Assembly: GCA_014332815.1 (NCBI GenBank)
Contig: JACSZT010000006.1
Span: 78,950-142,949 of the forward strand
Origin: Weissella confusa
Lineage (GTDB): Bacteria; Bacillota; Bacilli; Lactobacillales; Lactobacillaceae
Direction: 5' to 3'
Length of the DNA stretch: 64,000 bases
The notes beneath the pieces were generated by a model. The model was not told the origin of the DNA and made no database searches. It worked only from the letters and a program-made list of their open reading frames with translations. This document shows, piece after piece, positions 53,858 through 62,157 of the stretch. Positions within the stretch are counted from its first letter, which is position 1. Each line of letters opens with the position of its first letter. Both the position numbers and the translations under genes were made by a program.

Positions 53858-54992
53858 TGAAGCAGAAGTTCAAGGTTACTTGGCAGACGGATTGCGATGC
53901 ATTGGATGTGGTGCGTTGATCCAAACTGAGCACAAGGGTGAATTGGGTTATGCCCCAATGTCAGCTTTGTTGAAGGGATTTGAAAACGAAGAAGTGTTGT
54001 GCCAACGCTGCTTCCGTTTGCGTCACTACAACGAAATCCAACCCGTTGATTTGACGGATGATGATTTCCGTTTGTTGTTGAACGAAATTTCAGCAACGGA
54101 TTCATTGGTTGTTTACGTTATGGACGTGTTTGACTTCTCTGGTTCATTGATTCCAGGGTTGCACCGTTTTGTTGGAAATAACCCAGTTTTGCTAGTTGGT
54201 AACAAGGTTGACGTTTTGCCAAAGTCTTTGAAGCGTTCAAAGATTAAGGATTGGATGCGTCAACAAGCTAACATTGCTGGTTTGCGTCCGGTCGACGTGC
54301 AATTGACGTCAGGTAAGAGCGGCGATGATGTGCCAGCTTTGATGGACATGATTGAAAAGTACCGTGAAGGTCGTTCAGTTTATGTTGTTGGTGTTACCAA
54401 TGTTGGTAAGTCAACGTTGATTAACCAAATCATCAAGGATGCAACGGGTGACAACAAGGATGTGATTACGACGTCACGTTTCCCAGGAACGACGTTGGAT
54501 CGTATCGAGATTCCATTGGATGACGATACGTTTATCATTGATACACCAGGTATCATTCACCAAGACCAAATGGCGCACTACTTGACGCCAAAGGACTTGA
54601 AGTACGTTTCACCACAAAAGGAATTGAAGCCAAAGACTTACCAATTGAACCCACAACAAACGTTGTTCATGGGTGCGTTGGCTCGTTTTGACTTCATCCA
54701 AGGTGAGAAGGCTGGTATTACGGCATACTTCGAGAACAACTTGATGATTCACCGTACCAAGTTGGAAAAGGCAGACGAATTCTACAGCAAGCACGCTGGT
54801 GAATTGTTGTTGCCACCAACGACGGAGAACTTGGACATGTTGCCACCATTGCAACGTCACGAGTTCAAGGTAACAGAGAAGACAGATATCGTGATTGACG
54901 GTTTGGGCTGGATTACAGTTCCTGCCAACACGGTTGTAGCAGGCTGGGCTCCTGAAGGGGTTTCAGTATTAACACGAAGGGCAATGATTTAA
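53850..54992 (+). CDS. yqeH: Ribosome biogenesis GTPase YqeH
   Basis: A 380-residue circularly permuted GTPase needed for 30S assembly. An N-terminal zinc finger (CIGCGALIQ...LCQRCFRLRHY) precedes the permuted order G4 NKVD (~117), G5 TSGKSG, G1 GVTNVGKST (~181), G2 and G3 DTPG, then a C-terminal RNA-binding region. Translation starts at TTG 53850, eight bases after GGAGGA, inside the end of yqeG (8-base overlap); no ATG fits better. Translational coupling with yqeG is likely. Confidence 0.94.
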   Translation: MISEAEVQGYLADGLRCIGCGALIQTEHKGELGYAPMSALLKGFENEEVLCQRCFRLRHYNEIQPVDLTDDDFRLLLNEISATDSLVVYVMDVFDFSGSLIPGLHRFVGNNPVLLVGNKVDVLPKSLKRSKIKDWMRQQANIAGLRPVDVQLTSGKSGDDVPALMDMIEKYREGRSVYVVGVTNVGKSTLINQIIKDATGDNKDVITTSRFPGTTLDRIEIPLDDDTFIIDTPGIIHQDQMAHYLTPKDLKYVSPQKELKPKTYQLNPQQTLFMGALARFDFIQGEKAGITAYFENNLMIHRTKLEKADEFYSKHAGELLLPPTTENLDMLPPLQRHEFKVTEKTDIVIDGLGWITVPANTVVAGWAPEGVSVLTRRAMI

Positions 54993-54993
54993 T

Positions 54994-55308
54994 ATGATTT
55001 CACTACGCGGAAAGCAAAAGCGTTACTTGCGCGCATCAGCACATGACATGCGTCCATTGTTTAGCATTGGTAAGCAAGGATTGACACAAAACTGGTTGGA
55101 TCAACTAGAAGATGCCATCAACAAGCGTGAGTTGTTCAAGGTTAATATCTTGGCAAACTCAGACGTTGAAGTTGAGTCTTTGAAGGAATTCATCGAAGAA
55201 AACACGGACATCCAAGTTGTACAAACAATTGGACACACGTTGGTGTTGTTTGGTGAATCAGCTGACAAGGAAAACCGTCACTACTCAGTGGCTGTACAAA
55301 AGATTTAA
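54994..55308 (+). CDS. yhbY: YhbY family RNA-binding protein (CRM domain)
   Basis: A 104-residue CRM-domain protein that binds pre-50S particles. It matches LRGKQKRYLRASAHDMRPLFSIGKQGLTQNWLDQLEDAINKRELFKV, containing the GxxG-like loop GKQGL, and VQTIGHTLVLF. It starts one base after the yqeH stop codon. Confidence 0.95.
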   Translation: MISLRGKQKRYLRASAHDMRPLFSIGKQGLTQNWLDQLEDAINKRELFKVNILANSDVEVESLKEFIEENTDIQVVQTIGHTLVLFGESADKENRHYSVAVQKI

Positions 55309-55335
55309 TATCACTCTCGAAACGGGGGTTCGGGC

Positions 55336-56001
55336 ATGATTAATACAATCGAAAAAACCGTCACGCAAGCGCAAGCTGAGCGTGCGTTTATCGGTGAAAC
55401 AAAGAAAATTGGTATTTTGGGTGGCACGTTTAATCCGCCACATGTTGGCCACTTGGTCATCGCTGAACAAGTGGCAGATAAGCTCGGCTTGGATAAGGTA
55501 TACTTCATGCCGAACGCGAAGCCACCACACGTGGATGTGAAGCAAGCAATTGATCCATTGCACCGTGCCAAGATGGTCCAAGCGGCCATTGCAGGTAATA
55601 GTCGCTTTGGCATTGAATTGCTTGAAGTACAACGCGGTGGTAAGAGCTATACCTACAACACAATGTTGCAACTAAAGGTGGAGCACCCAAATTACGAATA
55701 CTATTTCATTATCGGTGGTGATGAAGTGGCTTACTTAAAGACGTGGTATCGCATTGATGACCTCCTTAAGTTGGTTCACTTCGTTGGTGTTAATCGCCCA
55801 GGACAACCACGAGTAACGGATTATCCTGTTGAATGGGTTGAGGTGCCAAACCTTGAAATTAGTTCGACGGATATTCGTAAGCGCATTGCTAATAAGCAAA
55901 GTGTGCGCTATCTGCTACCTGACATGGTAGCAACCTACATTGTAGAAAAAGGGTTATACATGGATGACAAACGAGATGATTTATCGGGGCCGTTACTATA
56001 A
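55336..56001 (+). CDS. nadD: Nicotinate-nucleotide adenylyltransferase
   Basis: A 221-residue enzyme making NaAD from NaMN and ATP in NAD synthesis. It shows ILGGTFNPPHVGHLVIAEQV (~26-45, the (H/T)xGH-type site), YFMPNAKPPH, FIIGGDEVAYLKTW and the closing ISSTDIRKRIANKQSVRYLLPDMVATYI motif. It has an N-terminal extension of about 22 residues before the core. It overlaps yqeK by 38 bases. Confidence 0.95.
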   Translation: MINTIEKTVTQAQAERAFIGETKKIGILGGTFNPPHVGHLVIAEQVADKLGLDKVYFMPNAKPPHVDVKQAIDPLHRAKMVQAAIAGNSRFGIELLEVQRGGKSYTYNTMLQLKVEHPNYEYYFIIGGDEVAYLKTWYRIDDLLKLVHFVGVNRPGQPRVTDYPVEWVEVPNLEISSTDIRKRIANKQSVRYLLPDMVATYIVEKGLYMDDKRDDLSGPLL

Positions 56002-56560
56002 CGGTTCTCGTAAAAGCTTAGTTGAAGCAGCCCAAGCAGCAATGTCAGAGTACCGTTTCCAACACGTGTTGCGTGTTGAAGAAATGGTTTTGGCCTTGGC
56101 TGAAAAGTGGGGTGTTGATGCAGAGAAAGCATCTGTGGCAGCCTTGACGCATGATTACGCCAAGGAACGCTCTGATGCAGATTTCTTGGCGAAGATTGCC
56201 GAAAAGCAATTGGATCCAGATTTGGTTAATTGGGGAAACAACGTTTGGCATGGTATCGTCGGCGCCGAAATGGTGAAGGATGAGCTAGGCATTGAAAACG
56301 AAGATATCCTGACAGCAATTCGTCAGCACACAACTGGTGCGCCATACATGACGACGCTGAGCCAAATTATCTACATGGCAGACTATATTGAGTCAGGTCG
56401 CGATTTCCCAGGTGTTGAAGAAGTTCGCACCTTGGCATTTGAAGACTTGGCAGCAAGTGTCGGGTGGCAAACGGGCCACACGCTTGCTTATTTAATTGAA
56501 AAGCAGGTTCCGGTTTATCCGGGCACGCTTTTGACATACAACGCATGGAGTGTGAAGTAA
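55964..56560 (+). CDS. yqeK: HD-domain nucleotide hydrolase YqeK
   Basis: A 198-residue HD-domain protein; relatives are symmetrical Ap4A hydrolases. The metal motif lies in YRFQHVLRVEEMVLALAEKWG, LTHDYAKE (HD) and IRQHTTGAPYM / IYMADYIESGRDF. The start at 55964 lies inside nadD; a later in-frame ATG at 55976 is possible. Confidence 0.93.
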   Translation: MTNEMIYRGRYYNGSRKSLVEAAQAAMSEYRFQHVLRVEEMVLALAEKWGVDAEKASVAALTHDYAKERSDADFLAKIAEKQLDPDLVNWGNNVWHGIVGAEMVKDELGIENEDILTAIRQHTTGAPYMTTLSQIIYMADYIESGRDFPGVEEVRTLAFEDLAASVGWQTGHTLAYLIEKQVPVYPGTLLTYNAWSVK

Positions 56561-56562
56561 TA

Positions 56563-56934
56563 ATGGAAAGCAACGTAAACGAAATGTTGGAAGTGGCTGT
56601 TAAGGCTGCTGACCAAAAGCGCGCTGAAAACTTGGTCGCATTGGATATCCACGAGATTAGCTTGGTATCAGATGCTTACTTGATTTTGGATGCCCCAACG
56701 CAACGTCAAGTTTTGGCGATTGTTGATGAAATCGAAGACAAGATGGCTGAAGCTGGCTTTGAGTTGAAGCGTCACGAAGGTCGTCGCGAAGGTGAATGGG
56801 TCTTGATGGACTTTGGTGATTTGTTTGTGCACGTCTTTAAGGACGACATGCGCCAATTCTACAACTTGGAAAAGTTGTGGGGTGCTGCACCTGAAATTGA
56901 CATTGACCAATGGATCGTTAAGGAAGAATTCTAA
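56563..56934 (+). CDS. rsfS: Ribosome silencing factor RsfS
   Basis: A 123-residue DUF143 protein that binds uL14 and blocks subunit joining when nutrients are low. It has the family core VALDIHEISLVSDAYLILDAPTQRQVLAIVDEIEDKM and GEWVLMDFGDLFVHVF. The ATG at 56563 is favoured over 56545, which overlaps yqeK and lacks a ribosome site. Its stop codon overlaps the yqeM ATG. Confidence 0.95.
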   Translation: MESNVNEMLEVAVKAADQKRAENLVALDIHEISLVSDAYLILDAPTQRQVLAIVDEIEDKMAEAGFELKRHEGRREGEWVLMDFGDLFVHVFKDDMRQFYNLEKLWGAAPEIDIDQWIVKEEF

Positions 56935-57680
56935 TGAATTACCAAACTTTTGCGAAGCTGTATGACGACTTGTTTGACGAAGCAGCCTACGCAGATTGGT
57001 TCCAATACGCAACCAAGTTCATTAAGAACAAGGATGGTAAGCTATTGGAACTAGCCGGTGGTGCAGGACGCTTGGCAATTCAATTGAAGCAAGCCGGTTA
57101 TGACGATATTTCAGTTTTAGACTTGTCTACTGAGATGTTGGCGCTAGCTGCGCAACACTCGCAAGAAGCCGAATTGGACTTGCCATTGATTGAAGGCGAC
57201 ATGCGTGAGTGGTCAGACTTTGATGAGCGTTTTGCAACGATTACATCATTTGCTGATTCATTTAATTACTTGGCTAATGAAGACGAAACATTGATGGCGT
57301 TCAAGCAAGTTGCTGAACACTTGGAAGATGGTGGTCAATTCTTGTTCGATGTGATTTCACCATGGCAAACGGACGTTTATTATCCTGGTTATATGTATAA
57401 CTGGCATGATGATGAGACGGCGTTTATGTGGTCATCATATGGTGTTGAAGAACAACCACATACGGTGGAACATGAATTGACGTTCTTTGTTTATAACGAA
57501 GACATTGATGGCTTCCAACAATTGCAAGAAGTACACACTGAGCGCACATATTCTTTGGACACATACAAGCGTTTGTTGACTGAAGCTGGCTTTACAAACA
57601 TTGAAGTGACGGCTGACTTTGGTCGATCAGAGGTGACTGATGAGTCACCACGCTGGTTCTTTAACGCGACGAAAGCGTAA
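56934..57680 (+). CDS. yqeM: SAM-dependent methyltransferase YqeM
   Basis: A 248-residue class I methyltransferase with motif I LLELAGGAGRLAIQL (~39-53), SVLDLSTEMLALA (motif post I) and PLIEGDMREW. The substrate of YqeM is unknown. It overlaps rsfS by one base and is followed by tmcAL, as in other Firmicutes. Confidence 0.9.
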   Translation: MNYQTFAKLYDDLFDEAAYADWFQYATKFIKNKDGKLLELAGGAGRLAIQLKQAGYDDISVLDLSTEMLALAAQHSQEAELDLPLIEGDMREWSDFDERFATITSFADSFNYLANEDETLMAFKQVAEHLEDGGQFLFDVISPWQTDVYYPGYMYNWHDDETAFMWSSYGVEEQPHTVEHELTFFVYNEDIDGFQQLQEVHTERTYSLDTYKRLLTEAGFTNIEVTADFGRSEVTDESPRWFFNATKA

Positions 57681-57695
57681 AGCTTGGAGGATAAC

Positions 57696-58889
57696 ATGGA
57701 GGCAGTTGGGTTAGTAACTGAATATAATCCATTCCATAATGGACATGCCTACCATGTTGCCCAAGCAAAGGCGGTTACTGGTGCTGATACAGTTGTGGCG
57801 GTCATGAGTGGTAACTACGTGCAACGTGGGGTACCCGCCGTTTTTGATAAGTGGCGTCGCACAGAACTCGCTTTAGCTGGTGGGGTCGATATTGTTTTTG
57901 AACTGCCCTTTGCGTTTGCTGTACAACCCGCACATATTTTTGCGCGTGGTGCCGTGCAACTGCTAGCTGACGCTGGTGTTTCAAGTATCGTATTTGGTGC
58001 CGAGCATGCTGAGCTGGATTTCTTAGCGCTTGCGCAACAGGCCCGTGAACGATTGGCAGCAGATGACCATTTTTCTGCTGATTATTCACAAACCTATGCG
58101 ACAGCTTTTAATGATGTTTTGGCAGAAGTTGTCGGATTCCGTTTGACGGATCCGAATGACATGCTTGGGTTTGCTTACGCTACGGCCGTTATTGAACTTG
58201 GTTTAGCGGATCAGATTCGCCTCCAACCAATTCAGCGCATCAAAGCTGGATATCATGATACGACGCTTTCAGATGATCACATCGCGAGTGCAACCGCGCT
58301 ACGTGAGTTGATTAATCAGGAGGCACCAGCAGCTGAATTTGCTGACTATGTTTCGCAACCCGCAGCTGAGTTGTTAGCACAAGGTGCGCAAACGGCTGAT
58401 TGGTCGGAAACGTGGTATGATGCGCTACGCTACAAGGTACTGACCACGCCGATTGACGAATTGGAAACCATTTATCAATTGACGGATGGGTTAGCTTACC
58501 GTCTTAAAGAAACCATTGAACGGGATATAACAGCTGACTACGAAACGTTTATGACGACGTTCAAGTCAAAGCGTTACACGCAGGCACGCCTGCAGCGCAC
58601 ATTGTTATACACCGTTTTGAACATAACGGATGCTGAGATGCAAACGGCGATGCAACAACCGTACTTGCGCATGTTAGGCGCAACGCCAGTTGGTCGTCGC
58701 TATTTGAAGCAACAACGTGAGTCATTCACGTTGCCGTTGATACATAAAGTTGAGAAAGATGACCTAACTGGCATCCTAATGCTTGATTACCGGGCTGGTC
58801 GCCTATATCAACAGTTCTCACGGACACGTCAGGACAAAGCGTCACCGTTAGACACGGGACGTATTCCAGTTTTTATAGAAAGAGGATAA
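57696..58889 (+). CDS. tmcAL: tRNA(Met) cytidine acetate ligase TmcAL
   Basis: A 397-residue nucleotidyltransferase-fold enzyme that uses ATP and acetate to acetylate the wobble cytidine of elongator tRNA-Met. The N-terminus AVGLVTEYNPFHNGHAYHV holds the HxGH-type HNGH site; VMSGNYVQRGVPAVFDKW and ALGGVD-like segments match the family (formerly YlbM). The ATG at 57696 follows TTGGAGG. Next to yceD as in other Firmicutes. Confidence 0.93.
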   Translation: MEAVGLVTEYNPFHNGHAYHVAQAKAVTGADTVVAVMSGNYVQRGVPAVFDKWRRTELALAGGVDIVFELPFAFAVQPAHIFARGAVQLLADAGVSSIVFGAEHAELDFLALAQQARERLAADDHFSADYSQTYATAFNDVLAEVVGFRLTDPNDMLGFAYATAVIELGLADQIRLQPIQRIKAGYHDTTLSDDHIASATALRELINQEAPAAEFADYVSQPAAELLAQGAQTADWSETWYDALRYKVLTTPIDELETIYQLTDGLAYRLKETIERDITADYETFMTTFKSKRYTQARLQRTLLYTVLNITDAEMQTAMQQPYLRMLGATPVGRRYLKQQRESFTLPLIHKVEKDDLTGILMLDYRAGRLYQQFSRTRQDKASPLDTGRIPVFIERG

Positions 58890-58893
58890 TCAC

Positions 58894-59436
58894 ATGAAGT
58901 GGCAATATGCTGAACTCCAAAAGTACAAGACGGAATCATTGCAATTCAGCGAGGTCGTTGATTTGAAGGAGCCTTTGTTGGCAACCTTTGGTGACGTTGT
59001 ATTGGACGTTACCCCATTGACGGTGACTGGATTTGCGCAAGCTGATCGTGAAGACATCATTATTCACGCAAACGTGAAGGGTAAGTTGGTAACGCCATCA
59101 ACGCGTTCATTGACGCCGGTTGAAATGGATGTTGATTTCGATATCGATGAAGTTTACTTGCAAAACGAAGAGCACGCTGATCGTTATGAAATCGAAGACT
59201 CAGTTATTTTAATTGAAGATGGGTTGATTGATTTTGATCAAGCGTTGATGGAATACGTTGCTTTGTCAGTGCCACTTCAAGTCTTGACGGAAGAAGAGAA
59301 GGACCAACCAATGCCTGAGGGTAAGGGCTGGGCTGTCATTTCTGAAGACGATTTTGAACAAAAGCAAGAAGAAGCACCAGCACAGGCGAATACACCTTTG
59401 GCTGGCTTGGCAGATTTGTTCAAGGACGAAGATTAA
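58894..59436 (+). CDS. yceD: YceD family protein (DUF177, 23S rRNA accumulation)
   Basis: A 180-residue acidic protein of the DUF177 family linked to 23S rRNA accumulation. It contains the core VNVKGKLVTPSTRSLTPVEMDVDFDIDEVY (as ANVKGK here) and a DLSEAV-like acidic segment; the usual CxRCL cysteines are replaced (TPSTRSL). In most bacteria rpmF follows; here a terminator and mutS follow. Starts four bases after tmcAL. Confidence 0.85.
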   Translation: MKWQYAELQKYKTESLQFSEVVDLKEPLLATFGDVVLDVTPLTVTGFAQADREDIIIHANVKGKLVTPSTRSLTPVEMDVDFDIDEVYLQNEEHADRYEIEDSVILIEDGLIDFDQALMEYVALSVPLQVLTEEEKDQPMPEGKGWAVISEDDFEQKQEEAPAQANTPLAGLADLFKDED

Positions 59437-59442
59437 AAAATG

Positions 59443-59476
59443 AACGCTTACCGGCGCTGAACCGGTGGGCGTTTTT
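59443..59476 (+). terminator. Terminator of the ribosome-assembly operon
   Basis: AACGC.TACCGG pairs with CCGGTGGGCGTT, followed by TTTTT. Confidence 0.88.
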
Positions 59477-59508
59477 GCACATTTTGATGGGGAAGGAAAA
59501 TTTGCATA

Positions 59509-62142
59509 ATGGCTAAGCCGAAAGAAACACCAATGATGAAACAGTATAACGAAATCAAGGCGCAATACCCTGATGCGTTTTTGTTTTATCGCCTCGGTGA
59601 TTTTTATGAATTGTTTAATGATGACGCGGTGTTAGGGTCACAACTATTGGAGTTGACGTTGACGCAACGTAATAAGAATTCTGCTGAACCAATTCCAATG
59701 GCGGGTGTGCCTCACCACGCCGCACAAAACTATATCGATATTCTGGTTGATAAGGGTTATAAGGTTGCCGTTGTTGAGCAGATGGAAAACCCAGCTGAAG
59801 CTGAGGGGATGGTTCGCCGTGAGGTTGTCCAACTGGTGACACCTGGAACACGCATGCGTAATACAGCGGATGCAGCCAAGGAAAACAACTACTTGGTCAG
59901 CTTATCAATGACGCCGGTTGGTGGTTTTGGATTGGCTTATGCGGACCTTTCAACTGGTGAAGTGAAGGCGACGTCAGTTTCAGCAACGAACGGTGTATTG
60001 AATGAAATCAGCCGTTTGGAGACGAAGGAAATTGTCACGAACGCCGAGTTGCCTGATGAATTGATGGCCAACCTCACGAGCTTAGGAATCTTGGTTTCAA
60101 AGCAAGAAGAAGGACCGGCTAATGCGGAAACGTCATATTTGACGCAACAATTGGAAGTGCCAGAACAAAAAGAAGCGGCTGATATTTTGTTGGCTTATTT
60201 GTTTACGACACAAAAGCGCTCGCTGGACCACTTGCAGATGGCAACGCCTTACGAAATCGCCCAATACCTCAAGCTAGACCGTAATTCACGTGCCAACTTG
60301 GAATTGACGGTTAACTTGCGTACGCAACAGCGTTCAGGAACGTTGTTGTGGTTGTTGGATAATACCAAGACGGCCATGGGTGGTCGTGCATTGAAGCAAT
60401 GGTTGGAGCAACCGTTACTGGATCGCGAGACCATTGAGGCCCGCTATGACAAGATTGGTGAATTGTTGAAGGACTTCTTCTCACGCGCTGCTTTGCAAGA
60501 AACGTTGAAGTCAGTTTACGATTTGGAACGATTGGCTGGACGTGTCGCTTATGGTACGGCAAATGGTCGTGACTTGTTGCAATTACGTAATTCATTGCGC
60601 CAAGTACCAGATATTATGGTGACGCTTGGTGATTTAGATCCAGCTGTCTTTGGTGACTTGCTGCGTCGCATGGATCCGGTTTCAGATATCGAAATTTTGA
60701 TTTCAAAGGCAATTGCCGAGGAACCACCAATTTCTGTTACTGATGGTGGTGTGATTCGCTCAGGATACAACAGCCGTTTGGATGAGTATCGTGATGTGAT
60801 GAAGGGTGGTAAGAAGTGGCTAGCTGAGTTGGAAGCTAAAGAGCGTGAAGCGACTGGTATTAGTACATTAAAGATTGGTTTCAACAAGGTCTTTGGTTAC
60901 TATATCGAAGTCACCAAGGCTAACATTGGTAAGCTTGACCCTGACCGTTACACGCGTAAGCAAACGTTGGCGAATGCGGAGCGTTTCATTACGCCTGAGT
61001 TGAAGGAACGTGAGCAAATTATTCTGGAAGCTGAAACGAAGTCGAGCGATTTGGAATACCAATTGTTCACGGAAGTGCGTGACCAAATTAAGGACAACAT
61101 TGCGCGTATTCAAAAGCTGGCCGCAACGTTGGCTGAGTTAGACGTGTTGCAATCACTTGCTACGGTGGCTGAACAATATAAGTTCACGCGTCCGACATTG
61201 GTTGATAGCCAAAAGTTGGTTATTAAGGATGGTCGCCACCCTGTGGTTGAAAAGGTATTGGGTCACCAATCATACGTTGCCAACGACGTCTACATGGATG
61301 AAGACGAAACGATTATGTTGATTACGGGGCCGAACATGTCTGGTAAGTCAACGTACATGCGCCAACTAGCCTTGACGGTCGTGATGGCACAAATCGGGTC
61401 ATATGTCCCTGCTAGTGAGGCGGAACTACCAATTTTCGACCAAATCTTTACTCGTATTGGAGCGGCTGACGATTTGATTTCGGGAAATTCAACATTCATG
61501 GTTGAAATGGCCGAAGCAAATACGGCTTTGCAAAATGCGACGAAGCGTTCATTGATTTTGTTTGATGAGTTGGGACGCGGAACGGCAACGTATGACGGTA
61601 TGGCTTTGGCTCAAGCAATCATTGAGTACGTTCACAACAATACCAAGGCTAAGACGCTTTTCTCAACGCACTATCACGAATTGACGGCGTTGTCAGATGA
61701 GCTTGATCATTTGCGCAATGTCCACGTTGGTGCGACGGAAGAAAATGGTGAGTTGGTCTTTTCACACAAGGTTTTGACGGGTCCGGCTGACCAAAGTTAC
61801 GGTATTAACGTGGCGAAGTTGGCTGGCTTGCCAGACTCATTGATTGCCCGTGCATCTGATATTTTGGCAAGCTTGGAAGCGCAAGATGTCACGATTTCAG
61901 AAACGTTAGTGCAACCGCAACCAGTGTCAGCTAAATTGGCTGAACCGGTAGCATTACCAGTCGCACCAGAACCGGAACCAGTTGTTGAAGAAGATACGCA
62001 ACTTGACTTGTTTGCGTTGGAGCCAGCGGTTGACCCAGCCCTTCAAGCCATTTTGGATGAGATTAAGCAAACCAACATCGCAACGATGACGCCACTTGAT
62101 GCGATGATGAAACTAAATGAGTGGCAAAAGCAAATGAAGTAA
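59509..62142 (+). CDS. mutS: DNA mismatch repair protein MutS
   Basis: An 877-residue mismatch sensor. The N-terminal mismatch-binding motif is [11 protein letters not shown] (Phe-x-Glu type, ~25-37), followed by connector, lever and clamp domains, then the ATPase with [13 protein letters not shown] (~607), [16 protein letters not shown] and the TH of [10 protein letters not shown] Pro/Glu-rich linker and a C-terminal tetramerisation-like end close it. GGAAGG precedes the ATG. It is followed 15 bases later by mutL. Confidence 0.97.
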   Translation: MAKPKETPMMKQYNEIKAQYPDAFLFYRLGDFYELFNDDAVLGSQLLELTLTQRNKNSAEPIPMAGVPHHAAQNYIDILVDKGYKVAVVEQMENPAEAEGMVRREVVQLVTPGTRMRNTADAAKENNYLVSLSMTPVGGFGLAYADLSTGEVKATSVSATNGVLNEISRLETKEIVTNAELPDELMANLTSLGILVSKQEEGPANAETSYLTQQLEVPEQKEAADILLAYLFTTQKRSLDHLQMATPYEIAQYLKLDRNSRANLELTVNLRTQQRSGTLLWLLDNTKTAMGGRALKQWLEQPLLDRETIEARYDKIGELLKDFFSRAALQETLKSVYDLERLAGRVAYGTANGRDLLQLRNSLRQVPDIMVTLGDLDPAVFGDLLRRMDPVSDIEILISKAIAEEPPISVTDGGVIRSGYNSRLDEYRDVMKGGKKWLAELEAKEREATGISTLKIGFNKVFGYYIEVTKANIGKLDPDRYTRKQTLANAERFITPELKEREQIILEAETKSSDLEYQLFTEVRDQIKDNIARIQKLAATLAELDVLQSLATVAEQYKFTRPTLVDSQKLVIKDGRHPVVEKVLGHQSYVANDVYMDEDETIMLITGPNMSGKSTYMRQLALTVVMAQIGSYVPASEAELPIFDQIFTRIGAADDLISGNSTFMVEMAEANTALQNATKRSLILFDELGRGTATYDGMALAQAIIEYVHNNTKAKTLFSTHYHELTALSDELDHLRNVHVGATEENGELVFSHKVLTGPADQSYGINVAKLAGLPDSLIARASDILASLEAQDVTISETLVQPQPVSAKLAEPVALPVAPEPEPVVEEDTQLDLFALEPAVDPALQAILDEIKQTNIATMTPLDAMMKLNEWQKQMK

Positions 62143-62157
62143 TAAGAGGGCTGCGTT

